This document shows, piece after piece, positions 12,901 to 23,425 of a stretch of 64,000 nt of DNA (its first letter is position 1; every line of letters starts with the position of its first letter). The position numbers and the translations under genes are program-made. The stretch is from Imbricaverruca yamaguchii (Eukaryota; Arthropoda; Thecostraca; Neoverrucidae): positions 1,973,501 to 2,037,500 of the forward strand of contig JAOTOL010001613.1 in assembly GCA_034440575.1 (NCBI GenBank), given 5' to 3'. Below the pieces are notes generated by a model. The model was given only the letters and a program-made list of their open reading frames with translations. It ran no database searches and was not told where the DNA came from.

Positions 12901-13130
12901 TGTTTGAATTGAACAGAAATGATGCAATTAGGGGTCATAAATTCAAAATTAAAGTTAACCACAGCAGGACAAGGTTAAGGCAAACTTTTTTCACCAACAG
13001 GGTAGTAGAACACTGGAACCAGCTGCCAGAAAGCATTGTCAGTAGCAGCACATTGAACATCTTTAAAAACAGTATAGACAATCATTATAAGAATAAAGGG
13101 CTTGCTTTTCAGTATTACAGGGAGGGCTGA
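9987..13130 (+). pseudogene. CR1 LINE ORF2 (endonuclease/reverse transcriptase), broken
   Basis: The endonuclease starts at 9987 (FNAQSIRSKFDEF, CITEAWVSEGY, GGGVMLYM). After the SINE it resumes at about 10772 with ILDDFNLKG, matching the catalytic GDFN block, then RSHHNIVRF in place of the SDH block. A stop at 11221-11223 interrupts the same frame, after which GKPAWLTPDL opens the linker. RT blocks follow: NKAAGPDDI, VVPIFKKGER, NYRPVSLTS, FRKGRSCLTNLL and the catalytic YLDFSKAFD (12073-12099). One-base losses around 12243-12262 scramble the PQGSVLGPL block. The second catalytic box FADD is intact at 12335-12346. A deletion near 12893 shifts the end into another frame (12900-13130, stop included). 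Confidence 0.92.
10421..10773 (+). mobile_element. tRNA-derived SINE, family 1, inserted in the LINE endonuclease
   Basis: The head resembles a tRNA: an A-box (TAGCTCAGTTGG, 10428-10439) and a B-box (GGTTCGAGTC, 10485-10494) at usual spacing, but no acceptor-stem pairing. A body containing CACGTTAAACTTTCGGTC follows, and the end is A-rich (10751-10773). LINE ORF2 codons are broken off before it and resume right after, so the SINE is younger than the LINE. A second copy in reverse lies at about 38190-38470. The exact 5' junction and target duplication are unclear. Confidence 0.85.
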
Positions 13131-13230
13131 TTGACAGATTTGTTGGGCAACTGGTTCAGTGTACAGTGTGCAACCAAGAAGGGCCCTTGTGGCTCATAGT
13201 TGCACTAATCTTTTATGTCTTTATGTCTTA

Positions 13231-14479
13231 TGCCATTCTAAATCTGAATCTCTTCTTTCCCAGCTCAGCCGCCCTTTCCCGATTATTTCCTGTTCCTAGT
13301 TCCAACTAAGACGTGGCGCGGCGACCAGCCTGCGACGATTTGTCGGTGATTCTCGCCTTTTTTAGCCCATTGACTTAACACGGGTGGTCAATGCCGACGG
13401 GCCGCGGTGATCGCCGTGGATATCTAGTATTTTTGGTAGCGTAAATCTAGTATATTAAAAATATACGCTAGATTGCTAAGATGTACTAGATTAGTAATTG
13501 AAGGGCAGCTTTTTCACGTTTGAAGCACACCTTCGACGGAGCTGCCTTCATGGGCTGCAGTCTGCGGAGTTTGATCGGACAGAGCCTAGAAGAGGTGCCA
13601 CTGTTTAAAGTATAACAATCCGGCGAATGGAAGCAACTTAAAAGCCCGTCGCGAACCTTGACTTCTTTCTTTTGCGTGTTAGTCTTCGCTGTTGATCTCT
13701 CAAATCAGCTTAATCTTAGCGTGTGTGCTCTCCGACGACGTCGGCAGATCGATGATTTGTTTACCCCTGTCGCGATGATCTCGCGTGTGTAAGTACAAGT
13801 CAAGCGTCATAGATGCGCTGCTGGTGGCGCGTTCCTCGAGTGGGTGCGTGCCGATAATGGCTACAGGTGGTGCTGCTGTGGTCCCCATCGCGACTCATAA
13901 TTTTTACCTACAATGTGGCTGACCAAATAGAAATGCATTATTGTGCGGACGATGGACGAACGGCGTATGATGACGTCGGGACATGTCAGGCGGTGTGAGT
14001 TAGTCTCGTATTGGTGCTTCTCCAGCATGATTTCGACAGCATTCACCACTCCGTCGAGCCGGATGCTACCGTATACGTCTGTGCCATTGGAACTGATGGT
14101 ATCTTGCTAAAAATATTCGTGTTTGCCTTGAGATATGCTCAGAATTCCTGAATGGTTTTGCTGGCTTGATTGTCGGTCGTCAGCGGTGTCAAGGTCTTAG
14201 CCGGAAATTCGTAAATTCTGATTCGGGTGATCCCTATAAATATCTTCTCCGTGTATGCGTCTATTGTTGTTGCCGGATCTCTTTGATCCGAGACAACGGG
14301 CAGTCGGAACTCGGAGACACTCGTTTCCCGCCCTGTGGGTACTTGTGGTGGACCCGTATCGTGGCACGACTATGGTATTTCATTCCATGCAGTACTGAGA
14401 GTCATGTCTGTCGGCCCGCCTTTTGAAAGCACATCACAAATATAGTACAGTATTCTCGCACAGGTGGAGACCACGGGCT
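13231..14479. other. Intergenic, no supported gene
   Basis: A short AT-rich inverted stretch (TAAATCTAGTATATT, then ATATACGCTAGAT) lies near 13440-13475. Otherwise I see nothing. Confidence 0.4.
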
Positions 14480-14645
14480 GGTTGGTTGGTTATTGGTTTT
14501 TACGACACATCGACCGTTGAGTCATGTAGCGTCGCCAATCTCTCACGCCGATTGGTCGCGGGCGAAGAGTAGCGACAGGTGAGACTCGAACCCACAGTCT
14601 TTCGATTGTGAGACAGGCAACTTACCTCTAGGCTACTCGCCCCCA
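14480..14645 (-). mobile_element. tRNA-derived SINE, family 2 (copy 1)
   Basis: On the minus strand a tRNA-like head runs from about 14640 with an A-box (TAGCCTAGAGG) and a B-box (GGTTCGAGTCTC, reverse of 14581-14592). A body block GACCAATCGGCG...GATTGGCGACGCT follows (reverse of 14528-14558), and it ends in an AACC-rich tail (about 14480-14500). The body block is shared with the copy at 54.0-54.2 kb, which establishes a family rather than a lone tRNA relic. Confidence 0.85.
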
Positions 14646-15848
14646 TGTCTCTTGGTGTGATGTTCCATGGTTTGTACACATTGTTTGGCCTGCCTGTTTT
14701 GACGCAGCGTGGTTTCGCGTCTACATTTTCTGTGTGTTTCGGTGGCTCATGCATTCAATCCTTTCATTGTTTCTTGCCTTTGTTCTCTCCGCTTACACTG
14801 CGCCAACATAGGCTAGAGCTGGACGTGGCCTGGGTTCCCTCCGTAATGAGCGGAGCAAGATCAAAAGAGGAGCGTTGGAAGTGAGGCGATGGTGCAACTA
14901 TGTGGTTCAGATGATGATGTATAATTTTTATTTATGGTGCAACCATGCCCGGAGTAGCCGTACACGTCCCAGGGGTGTCCCTGGATACAGTCGTGCCTCC
15001 GTAAGATCTTGACTGCTGAAAAGTTTGTGAAAGTCAGCCCGCTTGGGGATGGCGGCCGTATTCCACAAACAAGCTAAAGCAAAAGCATAAACAGCTACGG
15101 CTTTGGAAACTATTTCTAAGATGAAAGAGTTGAGATTGCACTTCACCAAATCCTGAATCAATCCCGTGGAAAGTTATATGCTGCAGACTGAGTAGATCTT
15201 GAGGAGGGAGAGATTGTGGAGTGGCTGTAGAAATACCGTGTGAGTGTTGCTAAGAGTTTCTCCTGTCAGATCCTTCTCACACCCTGTCCCGGGGGTCGAT
15301 AGAAACTCCCTGGGTCTCTATCGATGGAAAGCGCTCGACGAGTAGGGCCAGGCACCACCCCAAAAAAATTCCCCTAAAAAGTGACGCCAATAGGGGCACT
15401 AGAGTTTCACGATTTACATCATGTTTGGGGCTCTGGGGGTTCATTTTGAGGAAGATTTGAAAAAGGGGAAATTATTTAGAATCAAAAAAGAAAAGCGAAA
15501 TCGACCAGGGTCATGCATTTTTTAGCCACCCAAAAATCTAATTTTGTTGTGTTGAAATTGAAACATTTTGAGTTTTCGAGTTTTCTTTCATTTTCCTTTT
15601 CTAATGCATAGAGCGGACCGAAAAATGTTGTTCGAAGTCAACCTGCTCGAATAAAAATGCTTACTTTAACCAGAATCTTTGATTTTAACTCTAGCGGGCA
15701 AATATACAAAACTAATAAGAAGTCAAAAACTGGAAAAATGAAAAGATTTCTAGTGCTTGTTGTTCCATCCCTAAAGAAATACGCTGAAAGTTTCATTCAA
15801 ATGTCTTTATCCGTTAAAGCGTGACGACTGGCTTAACTTTTTTGGACG
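14646..15848. other. Intergenic, no supported gene
   Basis: No domain, RNA or repeat is recognised. The sequence is A+T-rich from about 15355. Confidence 0.4.
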
Positions 15849-15902
15849 TGACCTGACTTGACCTCACCTCACCTCACTTGACCTGACTTGACCTGACTTG
15901 AC
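15849..15902. repeat. ACCTGACTTG/ACCTCACCTC short tandem repeat
   Basis: Ten-base words TGACCTGACTTGACC and CTCACCTCACC repeat about five times. The same TTGACCTGACTTGACCTC word occurs inside the TTAA-flanked element (21265-21285) and, reversed, at 63020-63040 and 63375-63395. It may be a remnant of that family. Confidence 0.7.
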
Positions 15903-16159
15903 TACCTCGTTTACCCTAGATGTCCTGACTCAAAAATATTGACACAACATGTCAAAGACACAACATTGATATGGGAAAAGGTATGCCAAAGTTCAGCGCG
16001 CTGCCTCGCGCCGGTCTTTCACAGTCCGCGGAAAACCTTAGGGGTGGTCGTTAACGACGCCCTCCCTCGAGACGGCGCGGGTGAATATAAAGTAACATGT
16101 TACATCTTCTAAGTGATACATTTCCCATAAAAAAGTATTTGAATTTTTTGGTCGACTTG

Positions 16160-19090
16160 TCATCTTCATCTGGTCGTGTGCTCATACTTCTCCACGACAA
16201 AGCCGTTTTCCGATGGAAAATGAAACAGGCTAACTGATTCGACTTTACTGGACAATGTTTGTTTGAATTAAATAATGTATAAACTGACTCAATAGGTCAG
16301 CATGCTACCGACCAGGTCATTTCTGCAGCCAAACAAATATCCAAAAAAACACAGATAATCACATATATAGTTGCCCGTGGTGGTTCAACAACTGTAAGCA
16401 AGCAAACAAGAAAGGCAGAAACTACCTCGAAAGAGATTTCGACAAATCCGCTCTCCTCGTTTGCCAGTTGGATATGAAAAGGACAAACGATTTCGAGACG
16501 TACAATCTGCCAGGCTAAGCGTGTCAATTCCACGGTCTCATTTGCTTTTATTTTGCACAATTTAGCATCTCGCCTCTGAGCTTACTCAGTGTTTCTCCGA
16601 AAATAGGTGCCACTCTGGACCTCTCCCAGTGGTCTCCTAGAATGGACGAAGCATTAACGACCCTCATGGCGTTTGTAGTCGGTTCCTCGGGTCTTTTTGC
16701 TTCCGAAAAGTATTTTGCTGCAGTCCACCAACACGTATCTGCCGACCAAGAAACTGCGCCGTCATTCCATTCTGCTAATCTCCAAACATGCAATCACCGG
16801 CTCTATCTCTCTAAGCTCCAAAATGTAATTGTCTTGCCCGGTTTCGCTATAGTTAGTCCTGAAGGTGTGCGACACGAATGTCTACGGCACGTTCCTCGCT
16901 TACGACTGATGTTCCCAATGTCTTTCAATCGGCTCTGGACAAATATGTGGCATCCCCATAGTGGAAACATGCATCGTTCCAATTATTAAGCGAGGAAAAA
17001 TAGTGCATGAGCTTTTGTACTATCCGATCCAGCTTGCTTCTTGATTCTGTAAGATATATGGGCGTATGATTGGTAATCGACTCACATGACATTCGAAAAA
17101 GCATACATCACAGCATCTAGCACAATGTGCCTTCAGGAAAAAGCGCAGTACTTTGGACAGTTTTCCCCGGCTGGAAACTAATATAGGAGAGGAGTTTATT
17201 CAATAAAGCATGCGTCGTGAGTTGTCTTTTGGACATACAATCGACTTCTAATGTGGTTTAAAGGGTTCAACTTCTCGGTACATTGTACCAGTTAGGACTT
17301 AGTGGTCGCCTCATGCATTTTATACTTTCCTATCTTCAAGACCTTTCAGGTTAAATGCGACGCTTCGATCGTATGCGACGTGTCATAACGTGTCGTGACG
17401 TGTATTACGTGTCGTGACGTGTCATTACGTGTCGTGACGTGTCGTGACGTGTCGTGACGTGTCATGACGTGTCGTGACGTGTCGTGACGTGCCGTGACGT
17501 GCCGTGACGTGCCGTGACGTGCCGTGACGTGCCGTGACGTGCCGTGACGTGCCGTGACGTGTCGTGACACAGGAGTACAGAGTGGTGCAAGGGAAATTTG
17601 ATATCATCATCGTTGTTCCGGTTTATAATCGATGATAGTTTCTGATGCCTTGCCCAAAGACGTCCATACTGCTCGATGTACGTTGGTGGCTAATGGATAG
17701 GACGACCTGGCACAGAGCATGCGCTACAATTGATCCAAACAGTACTGGATAGGATTACCTTCTGGGCACAATTCCTTTTCGTTTTCTAGGCCGCAAAATC
17801 TAGCGCTATTGCTTTTCGCAGGAAGACTTTAAGCGAACTAAAGCGGAACAGCTGAAAGCAATTTCTGTCGTGAAAAGCATCACAGGTGGTGGGCGTGGCG
17901 TGGATCGTAAATTCTTTCTTGAAATCTATCCATCCCTGGTTCGTCGTTTCTTTGATTGGTGCTGCCTATTATTTGGAGGATCTAATGACACAATAACTGA
18001 TTCACTAGATACAGCTCAAAGGATTTATATTCGAATCGCCCTTGGAGCTCTTCGTACATTTGCCTGTATCTGCTTTACTCGTGGACGCACATGCATACTA
18101 TCTTAGTGTTCGTCGTCGGAATCTGACCCCCAAACACGGACTGAAGGTGCGTGCTGATGATGTTCATCCATGTCTTCAGACCATTCAAAAATTGAAGTAA
18201 TGATACTTATTGAATCGAAACAGGCTATTCTGCACTTCTGGACTGCTCATTGCATGTCGGATCTGAATGGTATGTGAACATGTTGGCCTCCGAATTAAAA
18301 CGTGATGAGCTTCAAGCATTAAGTCGGTTGTTTTGGACATCGCTCCACCATCGCACCTACACCGACTGTTCATTGACATACTTTCAAACACCAAGGAACC
18401 AGACCTAGATCAATAGATGTGCGAGACTAACTTTTCTCGTTCTTCTTGGAGAACATTGACCATGGATTGTTCCACACTGACGGATCCCCAATCGATGGAA
18501 AGGCAAGGCGGAGCTTGCCTTTATTTATTTGGCTCGCCAATTTGATTGGTAAATTGATTGGCGATAGATTGGTCAATCATGTTTGTGAGTTCGGCCGAAT
18601 TGCTTGCAATCCTTTGTAGAATGCAGTGCACCAAATCGAGGAGGGTCTGAGAAGACATAGTATGTGTCGACACCCAGGCAGCTACGCAGGCAGCTGACTC
18701 TCTTAGCAATTATTCGCCCATCAGCAAAGAACTTGGGAAGGCACACCAATAATTAGTTGACCAAAGACATGAAATACGCTCACGTTGACATCGCAGCAAC
18801 ATGAGAATGCCAAGAAACGAGAAGGCAGACGGACGAGCGTAACAGTCATTATTTAAAGACATCCAAACTAGAGTGTTGTAAGCTACTCAGAGCATAGCCA
18901 CCGGTAAAACCGTGCATAGCTGGTTTGGGACTTCTTGGTGGCGAATGGCAACATCAAAATCCTGCCGATCTCAAGCGCATCTAAGCATCAAATGAAAACT
19001 GGAATAACTCATGGAGATATAGCCACAGGTAAGAAGGTGCTTCTCCGCTGCAGCAGGTCCGGCCCGTCATCCTACCACTGGTACCATGTC
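16160..19090 (+). mobile_element. Decayed I-like LINE (endonuclease end, RT, RNase H, C-terminus)
   Basis: Reading the + strand in shifting frames gives a consistent order of LINE blocks. FRWKMKQAN near 16210-16240 (end of endonuclease) is followed by a basic linker (RRTICQAKR, 16498-16524) and a pre-RT segment in 16642-16830. RT blocks are VSPEGVRHECLRH (about 16855), IVPIIKRGK (about 16973), YYPIQLAS (about 17019), CAFRKKRSTLDSF (about 17128) and LDRITFWAQ (about 17740). After them come SLVRRFFDWCCLLFGG (about 17935), an RNase H-type HTDGS (18473-18487), PRNEKADGRA (18810-18839) and a C-terminal THGDIATG (about 19007). The jockey-like thumb together with RNase H suggests the I group. Many stops and frameshifts, a missing catalytic YxDD region and an inserted 10-bp array (17375-17570) show it is long dead. 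Confidence 0.8.
17375..17570. repeat. 10-bp satellite, GTGTCGTGAC/GTGCCGTGAC
   Basis: About 20 tandem units of ten bases, each carrying TGACGT. The left half uses GTGTCGTGAC with occasional ATTAC variants; the right half is a homogeneous run of seven or so GTGCCGTGAC units, a sign of recent local expansion. It lies between two conserved RT segments of the decayed I-like LINE, so it grew in or was inserted into that element. Confidence 0.95.
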
Positions 19091-19809
19091 CGACGGGGTG
19101 GGCGATCTCGAGTGGAAATCGCACGTTCACCGCCACCTGTCACAAGTGCACAAACTCCCTCAGTTTCGCGTTCACCCCCTCGTCTCTACGTACGGCTCAG
19201 GTCCGCCTGCAAGAAATGAAGGCACAAGGCGTCCCAGTTAATCTTGCGCCACTGGCGAGCAGCGAAGGTCTCTCAGGGCGCGGCACCGCAGGTTTCTCAG
19301 GGCGTGGCACTGCAGGTCTCTCAGGACGTAGCACTGCAGGTCTCTCAGGATGTGGTACCGCAGGCATCTTAGGACGTGGCACCTAAATCCCTCAGGACTT
19401 GACACAGTCTGTCTCGCAGTAGGTGACACCGCAGGCCTCTCAGGACGTGGCACTGCGACTTTCTCGAGACGTTATCTATTTATATATGGGGACGGTATCT
19501 AGCCACCGCACAAGACAGCAAAACTCGAGGCGCTAAGTGCTGAGATGCACCGGGCTCTAGATATACCCCGACCAAACGGTACGAGCGTGGGCTCTGTGGG
19601 ATAAAGCAAAATTATTTCGGCCCCGATGAGAGATCAATCTTGCGAGACTCCCGAAATCCATGTAAAGTATCTCTGAAGCATGAGAGAAACAAACACATTT
19701 CCATTTCTACTGCTGGGAGCCTTCCCATTTACGTTAATTTCAACATGCTCCACTGGAGGGAGGGTTACGCAATTAAATTCAAGGACGCTGCTCACACTGA
19801 CGAAAACAT
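19091..19809. other. Unassigned sequence containing a minisatellite
   Basis: Outside the 24-bp array (19267-19460) I see only short open frames. The minus-strand frame at 19634-19864 is Cys-containing but matches no family I know. Confidence 0.35.
19267..19460. repeat. 24-bp minisatellite
   Basis: Units of GGTCTCTCAGG plus CGTGGCACTGCA repeat every 24 bp from 19267 (for example at 19267 and 19291). Drift increases after 19380. The period is a multiple of three, so minus-strand frames read as RPERPAVP-like peptides. I regard that as incidental. Confidence 0.9.
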
Positions 19810-20195
19810 TGCATCTCTCAGTATGGCAAACATTGCAAGTGCACGTGGGAACTAATTGGGTCATCCACTCCGCATGATCGGCTTCGAATGTAACGAGATG
19901 ATGTGCTTTCTTGAGGTCTAAAATATGCTAAGCTATGATGCATGCATTGCCCATAGTTGCCGGTCGAAATTGGTCGCACTATCTGTCAAAATGTCGTCGA
20001 ATCAGGAGCAAAATAGACCAGGTATGATGGCGGGACCCATTCACAGCTGCACATAAATCTACCGTTTAAAGCAATGCAGAATAGTACCGGTTGTTGTCTC
20101 ATATGCCCGGTATCGAACGACGACAAATATATAAATCCAGACTTGCAATGATTCGCATTTTCACGACTTTCGTTCTGAACTATGGATCTTCTGTG
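19810..20195. repeat. Dispersed repeat R1, copy a
   Basis: It is highly similar in the same orientation to 33263-33760. Shared words include GCAAGTGCACGTGGGAACTA, CTATGATGCATGCATTGCCC and AATCCAGACTTGCAATGATT. Copy b has about 119 extra bases (33329-33447) after CCACTCCGCATG, so one copy gained or lost that segment. The class is unknown. Confidence 0.9.
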
Positions 20196-20417
20196 ACGCT
20201 GAAACCTCCAGTATGTCATCATGCAACTGAGACAAAGCTGCTCCTTCCTTTTCGTCTCCGTGTAATTTCGCACTACTTCAATCGCAGGATTCCAAAGCTG
20301 CTATTTGCTCGAGACAATTGCATTCGCCGGAGTTATTTCCTCGCTGCCATCTCAATGTTCGGATTGTGAGACGGTGCACCCCGGAATCGAAAGGCTACGC
20401 ATGCCGAACTGCTCCAT

Positions 20418-20461
20418 CTGGCGCCTGGCGCCTGGCGCCGGTGCCAGGCGCCAGGCGCCAG
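20418..20461. repeat. Perfect 19-bp GC-rich inverted repeat
   Basis: CTGGCGCCTGGCGCCTGGC (20418-20436) is exactly complementary to 20443-20461 around a 6-base centre. Each arm is itself a tandem of GGCGCCT, which is self-palindromic, so slippage or cruciform formation is plausible. Confidence 0.95.
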
Positions 20462-20695
20462 CTGGCTCGCGAAGCTGCAAACAGTCTGGCGCCGCGAGTT
20501 CGTGCCGCGAAGCACCATTCGGGATAGATTGGATTTATGGGCGCGATCGGTTGTTGGTATTGAGATATGACTGCAGCTGCATTGATTCCGATCAACGTAT
20601 CTCTTTTTGTTTTTTGTCTGCCGTTGCGCATTCGTAGATGTCGGTATGGTTCGAAATACTTTTAAGCGATATTGTTAAGCTATAGGTATATAGCT

Positions 20696-21613
20696 TTAAC
20701 ACGCGTCCTGGAGGGCCTCTGGAAATTACCCGCACTGGATGGGTTGATTCCGGCCCCCTAAGATCCCGGCTCCTATCAAACCTGGAGCAACGAAATATGC
20801 AGGGTGGATTGGTACGGTAGTAAACTCTATTTGGTGCAAATTGCATGACCTTAGGTCAATATCTTCGAGGTTAAATTAGGTTCAAATATCAAACTTTTCT
20901 GGTTTTGCGTGGCGTGGCTTGTCATTGTTATGGATCGCTGTGATTGTATTCAAGTGCTCAAAAATTGACATCAATGATGTTTTGGACATTACTATTGATG
21001 CAATACAGATGGTAGACCCGGAATTTGATCTCAGGTCTCCTATGTAACAGCACATTATCAGGTAACTACCTGCTCCAGTTATCGAAACCGGGCCCGACAA
21101 CAATGGCACAACAAACCGGGCCCGAGTACTCCGACAACAATGGCAAACAGTAGTTTGCAGGATGTGTAGAGAATAACATGCAAGGTGGCATCAATCATAT
21201 GACAGTCATTTGCATTGATGAAAACATTCGAGTTGACTAAGTTTGGTTTCATTAACCTGCAATGAACTTGACCTGACTTGACCTCGGTGACCTAACATGA
21301 CTTGGAAACTATAAAGCAAAACAATATACATGAAACAAGTCGCTAGTGCTACCAAGAACACTTCTATTTTGCCAATATACGGGAAGCGTATCAGCAGCGA
21401 TTTTTGTTGCCTGGCGATTTTTTTAACGACCCCCAACTCGAAAAATTTTCGCCCCATTTTCGTTTTTCTTGCTTTAAGCAACATGTCTAAGGTCATGTCT
21501 AAGCAGGTACGCAAACAATGGCGTATATCACCCGGTAAAATCTTGAGATATGTACGAAAAACCGGAGGGGTGGGCGAATTTCACCCCCGCCCCTCCTTCA
21601 GGGCGCGTGTTAA
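20696..21613 (-). mobile_element. TTAA-flanked inverted-repeat DNA element (copy 1)
   Basis: TTAA at 20696-20699 and 21610-21613 bounds a 910-bp body. Its left end CACGCGTCCTGGAGGG matches the reversed right end CACGCGCCCTGAAGGA at 13 of 16 positions. A TTAA target and terminal inverted repeats fit piggyBac-like or Kolobok-like transposons; no transposase is present, so it is non-autonomous. The same sequence in the other orientation fills 62692-64000, where an internal ~355-bp segment is duplicated in tandem. Shared words include GACTTGACCTCGGTGACCTA here and its reverse there. Both copies of repeat A/B also abut this end. Confidence 0.82.
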
Positions 21614-23425
21614 GGAACAATTTACCTTACATCAATATGCTACCTACAATGAGCTATAACAAGATACTTTGCACTAGTTCTAATTTGGAAATATTTATTT
21701 TCTTCGCAGGCATGTTCTCTCTACTCACACTATGTTTTATGGAAAAGCTTTCAGAATTGACAACACTTATGGACTTGCAAAACGCACCTCTTTGCTCTAT
21801 TTCACTGCTGCACTCACTTTAACACCAAACAAATAATTTTTTCCTTCCTACTCGAGACTTTCCGAATATTTTTTTATGGTTGATGTTTGGTGATTTGTCG
21901 ATTGTGTCGTCAAAATGCTTTGCTTAGCATTTGTCGACCTATGCGTTTAGCATACTTAGTATCATAGGACTTGTCGATTCACCAGTAGCTCGGAAAGTTT
22001 CTGAGGAGTGGTTGGGTATTTGGGCTTAGGGGCGCATCGACTGCTTCGGTCATACAGCTCCCAGCTTCTGAGGAGTGGAATGTGGAATAGGGGAGGGGCA
22101 ACTATCCACCCATTCTGTTTCTACACTTCTGATTGCATTGGCAGTCAACAGAAGAAAAGTAAGTCTGAACTCCGTCTTGTAGCAAGAAGTTTCTTCGGGG
22201 TGCAAGAAACTTCGACCGGAACGGAGAGGGCAAAGCCACGTTTTAGATTTTACATGCACCGCCATAGCGCTAGTATGATAATATACAAAACGAAATCGGG
22301 ACTACCTCCCTCACGCTTCCTTCTTCTTGCTCGTTCCTACACGTACCACTGCGTTGGCAACAAGGACACTTTTCAGAAACAGATTTTCAGGTGTATCGCC
22401 ATCCCCAGCATAAAAGGGTGATCGTTGCATTGTGCCCTTGCCTATTGGAATGGATATCTCATGCATCAACGAAATTTGAAGTGCAACCCACACTGTCATC
22501 GGCATAATCAGCTCAGCGCACTATCACATTACTCCATAGCTCTTGGGGACAATCTGTCTGGAGCCAATGATGATCCGGGTGTTTACGTGTGATCCGGCTA
22601 CTGGCTGGAGCCAACGATCACGTCGGTTACGTGTTCCCGGCTACTGGCTGGAGCCAACGATCACGTCGGTTACTGTTACCCGGCTACTGGCTGGAGCCAA
22701 CGATCACGTCGGTTACGTTACCCGGTACTGGCTGGAGCCAATGATCACGTCGGTTACGTGTCTCCACTGGCTGGACCATCACGTCGTTGGCTCCCGGATA
22801 CTGGCTGAACAATGATCACGTCGTTTGAGCGTCTCCGTGCTACTGGAATCGATGATCGTGTCTTTTTGCATCTTTTGGCTACTTTTCCCCAATAGTGGTC
22901 ATCAGCGCAACCGATAGGTCTAAAAAAAAGTGGCAAAGTGGTACTAGCATCCAAAAACGATTTTATTTTTGGAGGATGGGAAGTAAATAACATCCAATTT
23001 TTGGGAACCGAATCGTAAACTGGGATAAATCCGACGAGTATTGTTTTGGAGGGATGGGAAGTTGCAATGCTGACTCTGCCTCACCCCATTTCTGTATCCA
23101 AGACCGCCCATGATATTTGTATTGCCTGATCTCATGCATTTAAATTATTCACTATGTTATTCATTTCACTAGTATTTTAACATTCAATCACCATGGGAAA
23201 TGCATCATATGATTTTGGAATATGAATGCTATTTTATCTATTGAAAGACCATTGGGAAAGGATTTACCCTTTTATTTCCAATGCATAGTGCAATTTCACA
23301 GAAAACAATTTTCCTTTAATCAAAGAAAAAGAAGGATATTAAGGAATAGCGAATCTGCAGACCATTTAAAAATCATCGCTGGCGGTTCGCGGAGAATAAC
23401 GAGATCTAACTGAATTAAAACGAGT
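21614..23425 (+). repeat. Dispersed repeat A (about 1.8 kb), inverted partner of 31493-33240
   Basis: The whole stretch is matched in reverse at 31493-33240. Examples are CTTACATCAATATGCTACCT near 21626, ATGGACTTGCAAAACGCACC near 21770 and GCGGAGAATAACGAGATCTA near 23390. The right boundary is sharp after TAACTGAATTAAAACG. The main length differences are a 37-43-bp minisatellite (22556-22862, six or seven units here, two in the partner) and one end of the TTAA element. No terminal repeats or domains are found. Matching short frames in both copies differ mostly at amino-acid-changing sites, so they are not coding. Confidence 0.9.
22556..22862. repeat. 37-43-bp minisatellite inside repeat A
   Basis: CTGGCTGGAGCCAACGATCA followed by CGTCGGTTACGTG recurs at 22601, 22644, 22686 and about 22728, then as shortened, drifting units to 22862. 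The inverted copy of repeat A has only about two units (32196-32276), showing copy-number change after duplication. Confidence 0.9.

Larger units (their letters stand above)
9124..13230 (+). mobile_element. CR1-type LINE, nearly full length, inactivated (copy 2)
   Basis: The order is ORF1 with a coiled coil and esterase-like domain (9124-9895), ORF2 with AP-type endonuclease, linker, reverse transcriptase and C-terminal block (9987-13130), then a 3' UTR ending in a CTTTATGT microsatellite (about 13208-13230). The last ~530 bp are nearly identical to copy 1 at the window start. ORF2 is interrupted by a SINE at 10421-10773, a premature stop and several frameshifts, so this copy cannot move by itself. 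The 5' end may lie up to several hundred bases upstream of 9124. Confidence 0.93.

Noticed and set aside
21550..23135. Small proteins conserved between repeat A and its inverted partner
   Set aside because: In the frame ending at 21822, nearly all differences between the copies change amino acids and only about one is silent. That is the opposite of protein conservation, and frames in both orientations look equally conserved.
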